From Numida meleagris (Eukaryota; Chordata; Aves; Galliformes; Numididae): 64,000 nucleotides of DNA. Shown here piece by piece: positions 12,086 through 25,500 of the stretch; the stretch's first letter is position 1; each line of letters starts with the position of its first letter. Location: contig NC_034415.1 of the NCBI RefSeq assembly GCF_002078875.1, positions 22,592,331 to 22,656,330 of the forward strand, in the 5' to 3' direction. A model generated the notes under the pieces. That model was not told the DNA's origin. It made no database searches and worked only from the letters and a program-made list of their open reading frames with translations. The translations under genes and the position numbers were made by a program.

Positions 12086-15000
12086 CTTTTGCAAATGTCA
12101 GAATGATTCAGCAGAGGCTGCTTTGTTTTTCACGGTGTTATCTGGAATAGTGTTGTGCAAAACTGTATCAGGAAACAGGGATGGGTACGAGCCCACTTCT
12201 TCCCCTGTCTGAGGGGAGCTTTCCAGGTGATCGTGCCCCACCTCTAGCTTTTACCCATCTCAGTTTAAGTTCCTCATGGTTTCTCAAATAGCAGATTGCA
12301 GGAGAGCAACAAGGGAAACTGGTTGTTCCTGTAGTACAGCCACATGTACCCTTGGCAGGGGCTGGGAGGCATTGGCTTACCTGCTTTGCTGGGGAGCTTG
12401 ATGGGCTCGGCAGCACGACTCGCCTCCTCCTGCATTCCTCCTTGGCTGAAGTCTGGTGAAATGAGGTGGACTCCTTTGCAGCTCCTCTGTTTATCCTGCT
12501 TGCCTATTCATTATTTTTGCATCTCCTTTTTGCTAATGGCTGCAGCTCAGTGTGGCCTCCCTGTGCAGCATCACCCCAAGTGCTGTAATTCACAGCTCAG
12601 GTTGCAGGGACTGTGTGGCTTTCACTCCTTTGGTGTTCCTCAGACCGTACTTCATTTGCACTCTAAACCTGAACCATCCTTCCAGAAAAGTAATACCCAG
12701 AGCCCTAACGCAGATCTCTTCATGTCTTAAATTCATTAAAAACGCTCTTGGAAAAGTGATTTATTCTCAGGGCTCTTACCCAGACTTCTGCATGGAGTTG
12801 GCAACGACATTATGTAATAGCTAAATCTTCATTAGTTATATCTGTTTGCTTTGCGCCTCCGTGACAATGATGAAAGCTGTAAATAAGTGTATTGTCCCAT
12901 CTTAACAAGGGTAGCATATCCATCAATAAGGACACTTGCTCTGCTGAGATCTTTGCAAGGCTGTACAGGGGAGTAAATTAAAGGGAGAACAACATCCTTC
13001 ATCTAAAGCGTCCTTGTTCTGTCACTTAATGTTTTACCCTTGCTAATATCTTTCAAAGTCTGGCTCTTAGTCAGAAAAGTCACTTGGTAAATATGACATA
13101 TTTTATCCAGCCTATGTCTACTTGGTCCTAGAATTACTTTCTGGGCAACTGCAGCTTGAAGCTCCACCTGTGGCTTCTCGGGTTAGTTTCCCAGTTTCCA
13201 GATTCCCAGTTCAGTCAGACACACATCCTGGTTCAGGCTGGAGCAGACAGACGTTACCTCCGATCCCACCTGGCAGGATGGACATGATAATAATGCAGGG
13301 AGAGCTGAAATGCTGCACTTGCTTCAGACTTATCGGACAGTCCAGGAGTGAAAATCGGAGTGTGGCCTGCAGAGGGAAGAAAAGAGCTGTGGTAGCACTG
13401 CCTGGCTGCCCCAGGGTCTGCTCCTCTCCCACCGCCCTGCTGCTCCTCGGCTGTTCCCCTGAGCTGAAGCGCTGTCTTTAAGCGTTAGACGCATTTAAAG
13501 CCCGATCGTATGAAACCAAAATTAAATGGAAGGTTTTAATTCAAGAGACATTCCTTCTGAGAAAGGGCTGGGACGAAAATTTTGGTTAGCTGAGCGCCTC
13601 TTCCATCCCGGCTGCTGGAAAAAGCCCCCGGGAGGTGAGGTGAGAGGGGAGGCTTGGCTATTGTCTTCCCTCATTGCACTGTTATGTGTATATAGGCCAA
13701 TTTCTCCATCCATTTAGAAATTCACTAATTGTCATTGGAGCTGTTTGCTGACGACTGTGAAGCAGCTTCATAATGAAGAGGAAGTCCATTTATTCATTAA
13801 CATTTGCGAAAATAATTGCCTGTCACTTAACCAAACATCATTTGCCCCAGAAACACTTGCTCTTCAGTGTTTTGGTTTTTTTTTTAATATGTTATTATTT
13901 TGAGCTGCGCTCTTTGAAATGTCGCTTCTAATTTCCCATCCCTGAAGGGCTCATTCTCAGCTGCTGTGATGTGAGTCAGGGAACAGACTCCACAAGAGGA
14001 CACTAAAGGTCCTGTCACTTCTGTTGCACTGAGAGAGGAGTGCATTAATGGAGCTGTGGTGCTGTGCTCCAGGAGGGCAGCAGCTCTGAGATACTGCTTA
14101 AACAGGGGGGTTTGGGGATTGCTGCTCCTCTGCAGTCTGCTCTGCTCCTTGCCTGAATATTGCTATGGTGCAGGAAGAGGCTGTGAGTGCAGGGCTTAGC
14201 AGTAACAAGTCACCTCTGGCCAAAGAGATGGGACATACAAGGTAGCCCCAACCCCAAAAGGAATGGCTTTTTGGGAGATGAAGGAGGTTTCTCAGGAGGG
14301 GAATGGGGAGAGGATGGAGGCCTGTATCCTTTGTGCCCATTACACCTATGAGCAGAGCTCTCGCTTCCACCTACACACGTTTATGCTACAGGTGACACTC
14401 TGGCAAAGTCTTGTCCCCATGCCCACCAGCTCACCCCTGTCCGATGTGCCAGGCTCTTCCTCAGCCAGAAATGCCCCCAGGGGTGAAAGAAATCAACCCA
14501 TCCCTTGGCTGTGGGAAAGCTAATTTTGGCTTTGCTGATGTGGCCTGGAGGCTCTCAGCTGCTCTGCCTGCTGAGGAGGATGGTTTTGCAGTTACCCAGA
14601 GCATTTGAGGTGCATCTCTATGTCCCCTGGGGATGAGAGGGAGCAAAGGAATTTGCCTCCCTTAGGCATCGATAGAGACCTGTCTGATTGCACCTGCCAG
14701 GCTTCTGCTGCTGTAATAGCTTTCACTATTTGTCACTGTGTTGAACGTTTATTGTTTCCTGGGCACGTGAGCTCCCTCTCCACCCATCCTCTCCCAGGGC
14801 AGGGAGTGCCACATCTCCTGGTGGTGAATGACCACCACTGTTGACTTAAGAGCACGGTGAGCAGCAGGTGAGCGTTGTCCTGCTGCTTGGGCCACCAGAA
14901 CCACACACCACGCTCCTCACCTGGGGCCAGGGGTCAGGGAGTGCGTCATATCGTGCCGGCATGCGTCATACCCTTGGCTGTGGGCAGGGACAGGGGCCAT

Positions 15001-16350
15001 GTCCTGGGGGGCTGTGGGAGGAGCACACCTCTATGGCCAACTCCAAGGAGCTGTGAGCAGAGCAGCGGGACCGTGACAGGAGAGCCACCAGACTGCCCAG
15101 CTGCAGGGAAGGACATAGCCATTGACAAGGTATGTTCTGTTTTTAGGATGAAGCCAGTGCAATCCTACCTTGCTGCAGCAGCAACAGGGTCAGCTCTATG
15201 GCTTGGGATGGTGCAGTCAGTGAAATAAAACTTGAAGGTTCCTTCAGGCTGAGGCCAATGTCGTGCTTATTGGTTCAACAGGCTCGTGATACCTTAGAGC
15301 TGTTGGGAATGGCTTGTTCGGTGGACTTAGTTTTCATGGGGCAAGCTTTCAAGTGTTAATTGTTGCTGGTTCAGCACCTTGGGATGGTGGGGTGAAAGGG
15401 ATTGGGTTAGATGAGGGCTTTGGGTTGTGTTCCCCATGGAGAGCAGGCTTCCTGGTTTGGGAAGACCAGAGATACTGGCTTGTGTGCTTCTTGGGCAGGA
15501 ATTCGATGCATTTCAAGATTAAGTGCCAGTCTTCTTGCGTGTGGGTGTCACGGTGTTAAGAGGGAAGTGTCTGGGTGAGTGTAAATGAGCTCTGCGTACC
15601 GAGAGCTGCCTGTTCGCAGCGGGGGATTTTGGCTTCCAGATATTTAATTTCTGGTAACTATACTTCAGGTTGTTGAAACATTTCAGTCTTGAAAAGCATC
15701 TTGTGGATAATGAGACTATGGGGAGGCACTGCTCCCAGAGAGCTTCAGACTCAGGAGTGGGGGTGGACAGGGGGCCATCCATTAGCAGCACAATTAATTA
15801 GCAAGTACATAGCCAGAAAGTGCTGGGAAATAGGGGAATAAACCAAAATGAGAGAGCGGTTTTGATGCCTCTCCTGCAACCAAGAGCAAATGAAGCTTGC
15901 AGAAGTCTGGTATTTCATGAGGTGGAGGGAACCATGGATGGCAGAGAAAATGGGGGGAGGCAGGAGATGGTTTTGCATGGAGCACTGGGGGCTGCCAGGA
16001 GAAGGCCTGTGTCCTGCAGCCATCTCTAAGCAGGGTCCTTCTAGGTCTGTGCGGTTCACAGTTTATCTCTGCAGTGGGGCACGGCCAGCTCCCACCTGCC
16101 TGTAGCCCAGGCCAGCTGCTGCTCTGGCTGCACTGCAGCTTCCTGGAGCCATGCAGGGGATCTGGCAGCAGCTTGGCTTGTCACGCAAGCAGCTTAACTC
16201 CTTTGCTGCTGGCTACGTGCGTGCCAAAAATCTCATCTGTCTCCTCTCCTGCACTTCTTCTGTTGCTGTCTGCACAGCAAACACTGCTTCACGTGAGCTC
16301 ACCTAGCTGCGGATCTCTGCAGCACGGGGCTCTCCGCTCACAGCTTCTTC
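12086..16350. other. Proximal upstream region of SLC5A9
   Basis: No coding exon is recognised. Composition becomes more GC-rich toward the gene from about 14 kb. The many short open frames on both strands are mutually overlapping and unrelated to known families. A 5' non-coding exon of SLC5A9 could lie here but cannot be located by inspection; the transcription start is unknown. Confidence 0.45.
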
Positions 16351-16355
16351 ACCCT

Positions 16356-16368
16356 GTTAATTATTACA
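16356..16368 (+). promoter_or_regulatory. HNF1-like binding site upstream of SLC5A9
   Basis: GTTAATTATTACA differs from the HNF1 palindrome consensus (GTTAATNATTAAC) only in the order of the last two bases, and lies 72-84 bp before the SLC5A9 start codon. Mammalian kidney and intestine SGLT promoters (SLC5A1, SLC5A2) are known HNF1 targets, so the position is suggestive. Binding and promoter activity are inferred only. Confidence 0.45.
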
Positions 16369-16439
16369 AGGGAAGCGATGAAGGCGAACGTGCACCAAAG
16401 TCCAGTGTGAAGGAGAAAATCGGTAGCTCTCCTGCAGCC

Positions 16440-16568
16440 ATGAGCCAGCCAACCCCAGCCACCGTGGAGCTGCCTGTGGTGCCTGGGGAGACGAAAGCTG
16501 TCTTTGGTGTGGCAGACATCATCGTAGTGGTTTTGTATTTCATCTTTGTCCTCGCTGTTGGAATATGG
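16440..16568 (+). CDS. SLC5A9: SLC5A9 coding exon 1 (residues 1-43)
   Basis: Begins [13 protein letters not shown]; residues about 24-43 form the first hydrophobic helix ending AVGIW. The donor is TGG|GTGAGT, phase 0. The N-terminal tail is shorter than the human one and not similar in sequence, as usual for this family. Confidence 0.93.
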
Positions 16569-19500
16569 GTGAGTGTCTGCGGTGAATGGGTTCAGCTCTG
16601 CCTGGGGCAGCCTTTGATTCTCCCCAGACCCTTTCTTGGGACAAAGGTGTCTGCCTGCAAAAGGCATCCTCTGCACACACCATTATCCCAGGCTCTACTG
16701 AGCAGGTCTGGGAGGTGACAAACCCATGAGCCCCTGTCCCCACATGGAGACCACTATGGGGTCAGCCCCTGGAAGTTGATCTGACGATGGTGTAAACCTC
16801 CTGTGCTGCAAAGTAGTCTCATTCCAAAGGGTGGGCAGGCGTGGGACCAGGGCAAGAGGAATGCTGGGGTCAAGGGTGAGAAGGCTGAAATGAGACTTAA
16901 GAAGCTTTGGAAGAGTTATCAATTATTTATTCATGTTGCTTTGTGGAGTCCTCTTTCATAGACATCTGCAGTGTTCTGGTTGGCTGAAGTGTTTTTCTCA
17001 TTCCCAATGGGTACATTCCAGGAGAAGCCATTAAATAGGTGCAAGTGGCTCCCTTCCAAGCCTAGACTACCAGATATCTGCGTGAAGAGAGGCAGAAGCA
17101 ATGGCTGAAGCCTGGCATGCTTAACAGATGCACTGAGCAATTCTGGGAGCTGATGCTGATGCCAAAACTTCAAGCTTCTCCCAGCGTGGTGGCAAAGCTG
17201 CTAACTAGTCTGAGTGCTGCTATGCTTCAGCTTGCCACAAATCCATCTACAAAGTACTGTTCTGAGCTGGGTAAGCTAGCTGATTTGGCAACAATCAGGG
17301 GAGCAGGACTAAGGTGGCACAAGATATTGCTTATACGATGTTTCAGGCTGCTGGGATGGGCATTGGGTCTGGCCTGAGGGTGAGTGAATGGAGGAAAACA
17401 CTTTCCTTTTTCCTGTGTTTCCAGTCATCGATACGGGCAAGCCGGGGAACCATTGGAGGTTATTTCCTTGCAGGACGATCCATGACCTGGTGGCCTGTAA
17501 GTGAAATGCTTCGCTCTCTTTCTCATGGTTTGAAAGCAATTCTAGATCGAAGGAGGGCAGGCCTAGGAGGGGACCCTGTCCACACACTTTGACCGTAGCC
17601 TTGAGATGAAAAGGATCCGTAAGGAATCACCCCAGGCAACTTTGCCAATGGACTGTAGTGTGAAACTACCAGGTCCAAAGGACAGTTCAGCATCTTCAAT
17701 TTTTTTTCAAATTCCAGTTCCTCTGCTAAAGTCACAAATAAAACTGTCCATGCAGGTGGATGGGAAGGAGATCTGACTGCCCATCTGGGGCTCAAACTCT
17801 TTGTCCCCAACTCACCAAGGATTCCCTCATCCCCAGAGCCAAGAGAGCATTAGGTAATCTAGCAACGTGCTATCCAGTAAAAAAGAATTTAAAGACTGAA
17901 GCAAAAGTAATCCCAAAGCCCAAGACTTTCTGAGCCCTCGCTATTTAGAGCATAGTCAAGATTATCGACTAACGATGTAAAGGATATAAACTTCAAACCA
18001 CCAAAGTATAAATCTTCACTATGAAGAAAAAGGATCTATTGAAGGCATCTTTTCTTGGAGTGAAAGGTACATATAAAGATAATATAAAGTTTGAAAGGAA
18101 TAAAACCGCCACAGGAATAAATATCCTTCTCAGCCAATGCCAAACTCCAGTACCGTATATCTCCCTAGTGAGTTGTGGGTAATGGAATGTGCTTCTCAAC
18201 CAAAACAGTGTTTTGTTTTTTTTCTTTTTTCCGTTTGTATGTGCATTGCCCACAAATTCACTAGGCTAAATAGATTGGAGACATGTATATGTCTGTAAGG
18301 TTTTTTAGTTTTTTTTGTTGTTGTTGTTGTTGCTATCTGACATTTAATGAAAAATTTTTGTCTGATGCTTTTCTCTGATTAGGTAAAATACAAAAATTGA
18401 ATGTTTCCCCCCTAATAACATCCTTCTTCTTTTTTTTTTTTTTTTCTTTATTTCTTTTGGCTCAGACTACAAGTGGCCAAAGATTCTGCTGGGTACAGTC
18501 TGACTCTTGGCACTTCTGACTTAGAATCCTAGGTCCATAACGACCTCAAATACTGTTCATTTTTTGAATTTGTTAGTCCATTCAGAGAGCTCATGTCAGC
18601 TCTACAGTGCTTCTTGGAGTGCCAGCTTCTTGTGGCCTTCACCTTGAGTACGTGACTGGCTTACATGCACTTTTTTTCTCAGGGCTGACATATTTCTGCT
18701 GTGTGTTAGCCTCAAATAAGCCCCAGTATTACATTACTGCTCCTGAGTAATACATCACCTTCTGTATTTTTGTGTCTGATGTAAATATCACAAAAAGAAT
18801 TTACATTTCTTGAGAGCAGCAATTGCTACCTAAGTTGCAAATTCAGGCTGCAACAGCTAGGTCTCTAATCAGGAGTTTTCTTAGTCAAGAAGGCAGAGCT
18901 GTTGGCAGGATCCATTGTGGGTGTTCAGGCCATATTAATGTTTTACCTTGCTCAAGGATGAGAGGCAGATCAAATTCCATCATCCTTTGTTTCAGTTTAG
19001 CAGTACTTGGGAGAGAAAAGCTCCTCACAGGAGATGTAGCTAAAAGCAAACTTTGTCTGGAGAGAAACAGCCTTGGCTTGTCCTTAGCATCACTTTTCAT
19101 TTGACCCTGAGAGATTTGGCATTGGCATACAGAAGAAAGTGAGGCTATGTGCCAAATAAGAGTAGTAATTAAGTCTGCCTTGTTTAAATCACCTTGGAGT
19201 TTGCATTCTTCCAATTGAGATGTCAGTGAGCCATGGTAGGGACAGTGTTAAAGTTAACCTGAGAAACTGCCACATTCCATAATGTGGAGCTGAATATCTT
19301 TGAACCTATGTGAACACAGTAAACAGTAAAAGGCCAGCATATTTCTTACGTTGATCTGGCTGCAGTTCAAGGATATCCTGCCTTAGGATGAGCTTCAAGA
19401 GAGTCCCCATGGCTGTGCAAACCACCACATGCGTTCTCTGTGCAAGACTAAAAGAGGTCAGGATATCTGTAAGATGTGGAGAGGTAGATCCCAAAGAGTC

Positions 19501-22500
19501 AGCAAGGCTTCACATTGCCAGCTGTGTACCGAGGGAATTGAGACTGATCACATTTCATAGATGCTAAGTGGCTGCCACCTGCCACCTCAACCACCCATTT
19601 CCTGTAAAGCAGATGCTTATCTGAGGAGAATCATTGCCAAAGTGAACCGGGATTCTGAGGGAGGAAAACCCAACTCTCCATTAACACCCAGGTACCTACC
19701 TGCAAGGAGATAAACATCCTGGGGAAAGGGAGCACCTGGGGGAAGTGCTGGGTCTGGTACAGAAGTTCCACATGGTGACTTGATTTTGTGTACCTGTGCC
19801 ATGTGTTTCAGATTGGAGCATCACTGATGTCCAGCAACGTGGGCAGTGGCTTACTTGTTGGCCTGGCGGGCACTGGAGCAGCTGGGGGTCTTGCCGTCGG
19901 GGGCTTTGAGTGGAATGTAAGAGTCTGTTGTGTTGTCAGCTATGACATCGTGGTTTGCAAAGGGACTGTAGGTTTCTCTCCAACATCATACACTAACAGT
20001 ATTGGCAACACCATGTCTTGGGGACATGGTTAGTGGGCAATATTGGTGGTAGATGGGAGGTTGGACTGAATGATATTAGAGGTCTTTTGCAACCTTAATG
20101 ATTCTATGATTCTAAGTTTTCAAACCTCAGGAGAGAACACTCCAGAAATCGAGGCAGCCTTAGAAACACGAGATCTGTTTCTTTCAGTTTAAGTGGAATC
20201 CACTTAAATGATTAGCTCTTTGACCTTCCCTGAAGCACATGGCCATATTTTTAAGCTTTAGTTGCTGCTCATAGAGACTACAATGAAAGATAACGAGTGC
20301 TGAATATGTACTTGGATAATCACATGATTCTGGAAACAGGGACTTTGTGCTCCTAAATTCAGTGCAAAACCAGGAGAATCAGCAACACCGTGTTCACCTG
20401 TCAGCTGCCAAAACGTGAAGTCTCTGGGGTGATTTGGGTGTGAAGGCAGGTCTCATTCTGCCCTCTTGAAATGCCCTGGAAAATTGCCACTGACACTACA
20501 TGGAGCATGAAAACCAGGCCCTTTGTGTGTGATGCTAATGATATTCCTCAGCTGCAGTGATGAGAAGTGAGACTATTGCCAGCTTCACAATAAACATCAC
20601 TCACCTAACTCTAAATCTTTTGTCTGTATCAGCAGAGACTGCTAATGGTGCCGGATACTTGCCAAGCACAAGCAGGACCCAGCCCACCAAAGGCTTTCTC
20701 CTGAGTTATCTATTCACTGCAGCTATTTTTTTTTCTAAACCCTTAAGATCACCTTTAAATCCTTTGTGCAGAAACCTGAGCCTGTTTTCAGGCTGATGCA
20801 TGTAAGACATATCACTGTATTTTAAGTAAATCTATTCAAGTAATTTTAGAAGCCCACAAAGACAAGATTGTATGTCAAGGCAAATCTAACTTCATGAGTT
20901 TAGATTCATTTCTTTCAAATTGGAAAGGGACCTTAGGATATGCCATTATTCTCTTCCTTCAGCGTGGGACATCGCTCAGCTGCAGGGATCATATGGGCAT
21001 CTTTTACCTGAGCCAATCTCTGCCACTGCAGGAGACACGGCTGTTCTCCTCAATCACACTCAATCTCTGTCCCTGGGGCTCGGTTTCATTTCTGATAACT
21101 TAAATAACCAATCAAAGTAAAATCTGGCTAATGTAAGGTATTTGGAAAAAAGGTAATGTCCAGAACATGCAGGAAGTGAGGTCTGATAATTCAGTGACTT
21201 TTATTTAAGTTCAAGTTCTCCTGTCTGGGCTTTTGCTGGGTTTCAGAGAGGAAATACATGATGGCAGATGCCTTTACAACTTTCTAAAGACTCTTCACCT
21301 GTGGCGAAGCAGCTGAACTGCCCCTTTATCTACCAGTAACAGAAGCAGATCTGCTTCAGCTTGAAAGGAGAACATCCCAGCAGAGTCTTGCTGTTGCTTA
21401 TTTTTATGCTCCACAGGGAGAGTCTGCTGCCTCAGCCTCATCACTTGCTAATCAAGCAACAAACAGATGCTCTCATCCTTCTCTGAATCACTTAACTCTT
21501 CACTGCCACAGCATCAGTGATTTCTAAGGCCACCAAATACAACACCAACTTGGAGGAACAGAACATGCTATCTTGCCCAAAAGTTCTGAGCAGGGACAAA
21601 AACTCAGAGTTCTTCCCAAATACACTGCATGGTATCTCACGCTTCTTCCTTTGTCCATCGGGAGAGAATAGGAGAAAGGTGTTCCTGTGTGCTGAATCGT
21701 GTGCTTTTCTTTTCTCCCTCTCCCTGCCAGGCTACCTGGGCCCTGCTGGCTCTCGGCTGGATCTTTGTGCCTGTATACATCGCAGCTGGAGTGGTCACCA
21801 TGCCTGAGTACCTGCAGAAGAGATTTGGAGGGCAGAGGATACAAATCTACATGTCTGTGCTGTCCCTCATTCTTTACATATTCACCAAGATATCCGTATG
21901 TATCCACTGGACGCAACCCTTTTGGCTAGGGCAGGGCTAGGTCATCCTGGCACAATGCAGGGATAACTCTGATGTCCTTGAAGGGACTAGCTCAGCTACC
22001 AGAAACAGGATCTGTGTGTCAGTGCGCTGCTTTGCTCACATAAATACCTGCCTCTGTATCGATCATGAAGATCTACCTTGAGAGACATCACTCGTTAAAC
22101 AGCAATGCACAGTGAGAACTTTACAGGGATATAGCAGCTAATTACTGAACACTGTAAGTGCCACTATTTTTCTGCCTATTTTTCCCTTCCACATCAAACC
22201 AAATCTTTGGCAATACAGACAGGGGAACTGCGGCATTACCCGTCTGGGGATCTGGCTGGCTGCATCCTATAGGCATGAAATTCTCTTAAATTATCATAAA
22301 TCTGCATTGTCTTAGAAACTGTTCTGTTTTTGTAGTTGAGTTTTCAGCATTAGGAACGCTATGGTTATTCCTTTTTGTTTCTGTCATCCATGCTGTGTAA
22401 AAAAGGAATAGGAGAAGGGATAGATTCTGGCTTAAGAGAAAACTCAGTGTCCTTCCTGGATCGCTTGCAGCATTGTACCCTGCTGGTAGTTAAATGCAAC

Positions 22501-25500
22501 GTAAGCTGCTGGGTATTTCATTTCATTTAAATGCTGTTAATAAAGAGGAAGAACTTATGCTCACGGATTTGATAAGCACTACCTGTGCCCTTGGAGGGAG
22601 AGGACTGTATTCCAAAGTCCATTACAGAGACTGAAAACCTCAGTCTCTTGTCTCCAGCTGACTGCTCTGTGGCAGTACAAGTCAGTGTCGACTAGACACT
22701 ACTGAAGTATTCAGATCTCAAACTGCCTGAGAAGATGTCAAATGGAGATGAGGCACCTTTTGCAACTGGCTTCAATGTCCTTCCTCCTGGTTTATCATGT
22801 CTCAGGTTCTGGGAAGTGCATTAAAACAAGCTTGAGGCTGGAGTATGGGATAGATTTCCCAAGTGTTGGCTGTGTCACCCACTGCTGCTGCCACTACCCC
22901 TGGGAGTTTTGCTCTCTGGATTGGAGTACTACCCAAGATGAAGTCTTGGAAAGGGACTTTTGGGGTGGAATTGAGTACATGGAATGCCCCTGTAATAGTG
23001 CAATGTGCACAGCTACACCCTCAATGTATTTGGAGAAGAAGGACCAATCTTTCCAAATAACCTTGATGATCAGAGGGCAGGGCACATCTCTTATGAGGAA
23101 AGGTTGAGGGAACTGGGCTTGTTTAGATTGGAGAAGAGAAGGCTCCAGGGAGACCTCATTGTGGCCTTCCAATACTTGAAGGGAGCATATAAACAGGAGA
23201 GGAAACGATTGTTCACAAGGGTGAATAGTGATAGGACAAGGGGGAATGGATTTAAACTGAGACAGGGGAGATGTAGGTTAGATATTAGGAGGAAGTTTTT
23301 CACACAGAGGGTGGTGACGCACTGGAACAGGTTGCCCAGGGGGGTTGTGGATGCCCCATCCCTGGAGGTGTTCAAGGCCAGGCTGCATGTGGCTCTGGGC
23401 AGCCTGGTCTAGTGGTTGGCGACCCTGCACTCAGCAGGGAGTTGAAACTGGATGATCTTTGAGGTCCTTTTCAACCCAGGCCATTCTATGATTCTATGAA
23501 CCTTCATCAGAGCATTATCCTGCCTTCCAGAGCAGAACCCTGGCCCCAGTCACTGCTGTTTCATCTCAGTGGTTTCCTCTCTGTGCAGCTAATTCACATG
23601 TGGCTGATGGATGTGGCTGGTGGAGTTTATGGGCATGATAGGTGCTTTCTATTAAGTGTGGTGCCTTTGTTTGTAGAGACCTCATTTAGCAGCTGGCTGG
23701 GACAGCAGGCAGTGGGTTACAAGAAGGATTTTTCTCCCAGTGCTTTTGGCCCACATATAAGTTAGCAACTAGGACATTGCACAGCCCTCCCTGCTTGCAA
23801 AGAAGAGCAGAGATCTCAATGAACAGTGTTGTCAGAGGACTGATCCTGTACAGCTAGAGAGCTGTTTGCATTCCCCACTGGGTGGGCAATGACCAGAAGG
23901 CAGAGAGGCTCCAGCAGTGTCCTGACAGTTGCCGTCCTGTCTTGGGGTTGCAGAGAGCAGGAGCTGCTCAGGATGCTTGCTTTTAAGGTGCTTATTTATA
24001 GAAATCTTGTCTTGTCCTTTCTGTCTTGCTTTCCAAATGTCTTTGCCTCTGTCTCACCCCATATCAGGTTTACGGGTGTTCTTTAGATGGATTTCCCAGC
24101 ACGTACACATCTCCCATATCACTTTCTGCATCTGAACGATGTAATCTGTATAATTCTGGGTTTTGCCCAGTTTCTGGTTTCGATCTCTCTGGCAGTAGGT
24201 CCAAACAAAACAAAGCTGATGGGGGTTTCTATATTTCTAGGGAGGTTCTCAGCAGGTATAACCTGTTTTACTGGAGTCAGGCTGCTGACCTTTTCAGATA
24301 AATAAATCATTGCATAAGATACGAGTGGTATTTCAGAGGTCTTTCCAGCTGAGTGTGTCTCTTGGTCACTAGATCACCAGAACGTGGTGATGCACAGAAC
24401 CTGATCTGTGCTATTTTCCCCCTTTACTTTTATGGGTACACAAGCACAGGCTCTATGTCCCCGAGGCATGGGATCCTGTGCACCATGGTTGGCTTCACAG
24501 CAAGTAAATGGTGTGGGAGTTTCCACCTCTGTCTCTGTGTCAATGGAGATCACGTGCCGTGAAGGCTGCCTGTAAGGTAGCTCTCATTTTGATGGCTTTG
24601 TGGTCTGTTGGGATATGGGACCTTGATTTTCGTTCTGCTGCTCCTGCTCCCAGACACTGCGATTTCTGAGCTCAAGGAAGCATTATCCCTGCACTGAGAA
24701 CATGAAGGTTCACTGCTACCAGTCCCACACTCTCTTCTCCTCTTCCACTTCACCTCTGTAATGCCTTACCTTGTCAATGCTTACATCTGCAGAGGGCTGC
24801 AGCCTGCTTTATTAGATTTCACTTGTATAAAGTACTGCGATCAAACTTCCTTTTAAAAATTATTATTTGATTATATTGCAGACAGATATTTTTTCTGGAG
24901 CGTTATTCATCCAAATCTCTTTGGGCTGGAACCTCTACTTGTCCACTGTGGTCTTGCTAGCTGTGACCGCTGTCTACACTATAGCAGGTAAACAGCTGGC
25001 TTTAAAACACTAACCTGTGGGCCAACCCTATAGGATGTTCCTCCTGAGAGGGCTTGGGGCAGCTGTAGGGCCCTGGTGTCAAGCTCTGTGGCAGCTTTTC
25101 CCAGTGAATCCATTCTGAAATCACAGGGCTGGGACCAAGGAAGCCTTTTTCCCAGATTACCGGTTTCTACGTGCATGGGGACACACTCCATTTGTTGTCT
25201 GTCGTTCTCCTAACAGGCGGTTTAACAGCTGTGATATACACAGATGCGCTGCAGACCTTGATCATGGTACTGGGAGCTTTGGTCCTCATGTTTATAGGTA
25301 AGGGGAACCTGCAGTGGCATCACGCACTAGCTTAATGATCCCAAGGTCATCGGAGCGTATCAGGGTACCCCACCCTCTCAGGGAAGGTGCAGAAATGAGT
25401 TTTAGTCATTCACAGAAATGGTGCTGGCACAATCCTCATTCACCAACAAGTCAGACTTCTTTCATCCTTTGCACTACCTGTCTGGAGGTGAGGTTCTGGC

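Noticed and set aside
23005..23412. 135-codon open frame on the plus strand
   Set aside because: It is the C-terminal piece of CR1 ORF2 in a truncated retrotransposon, not a host gene.
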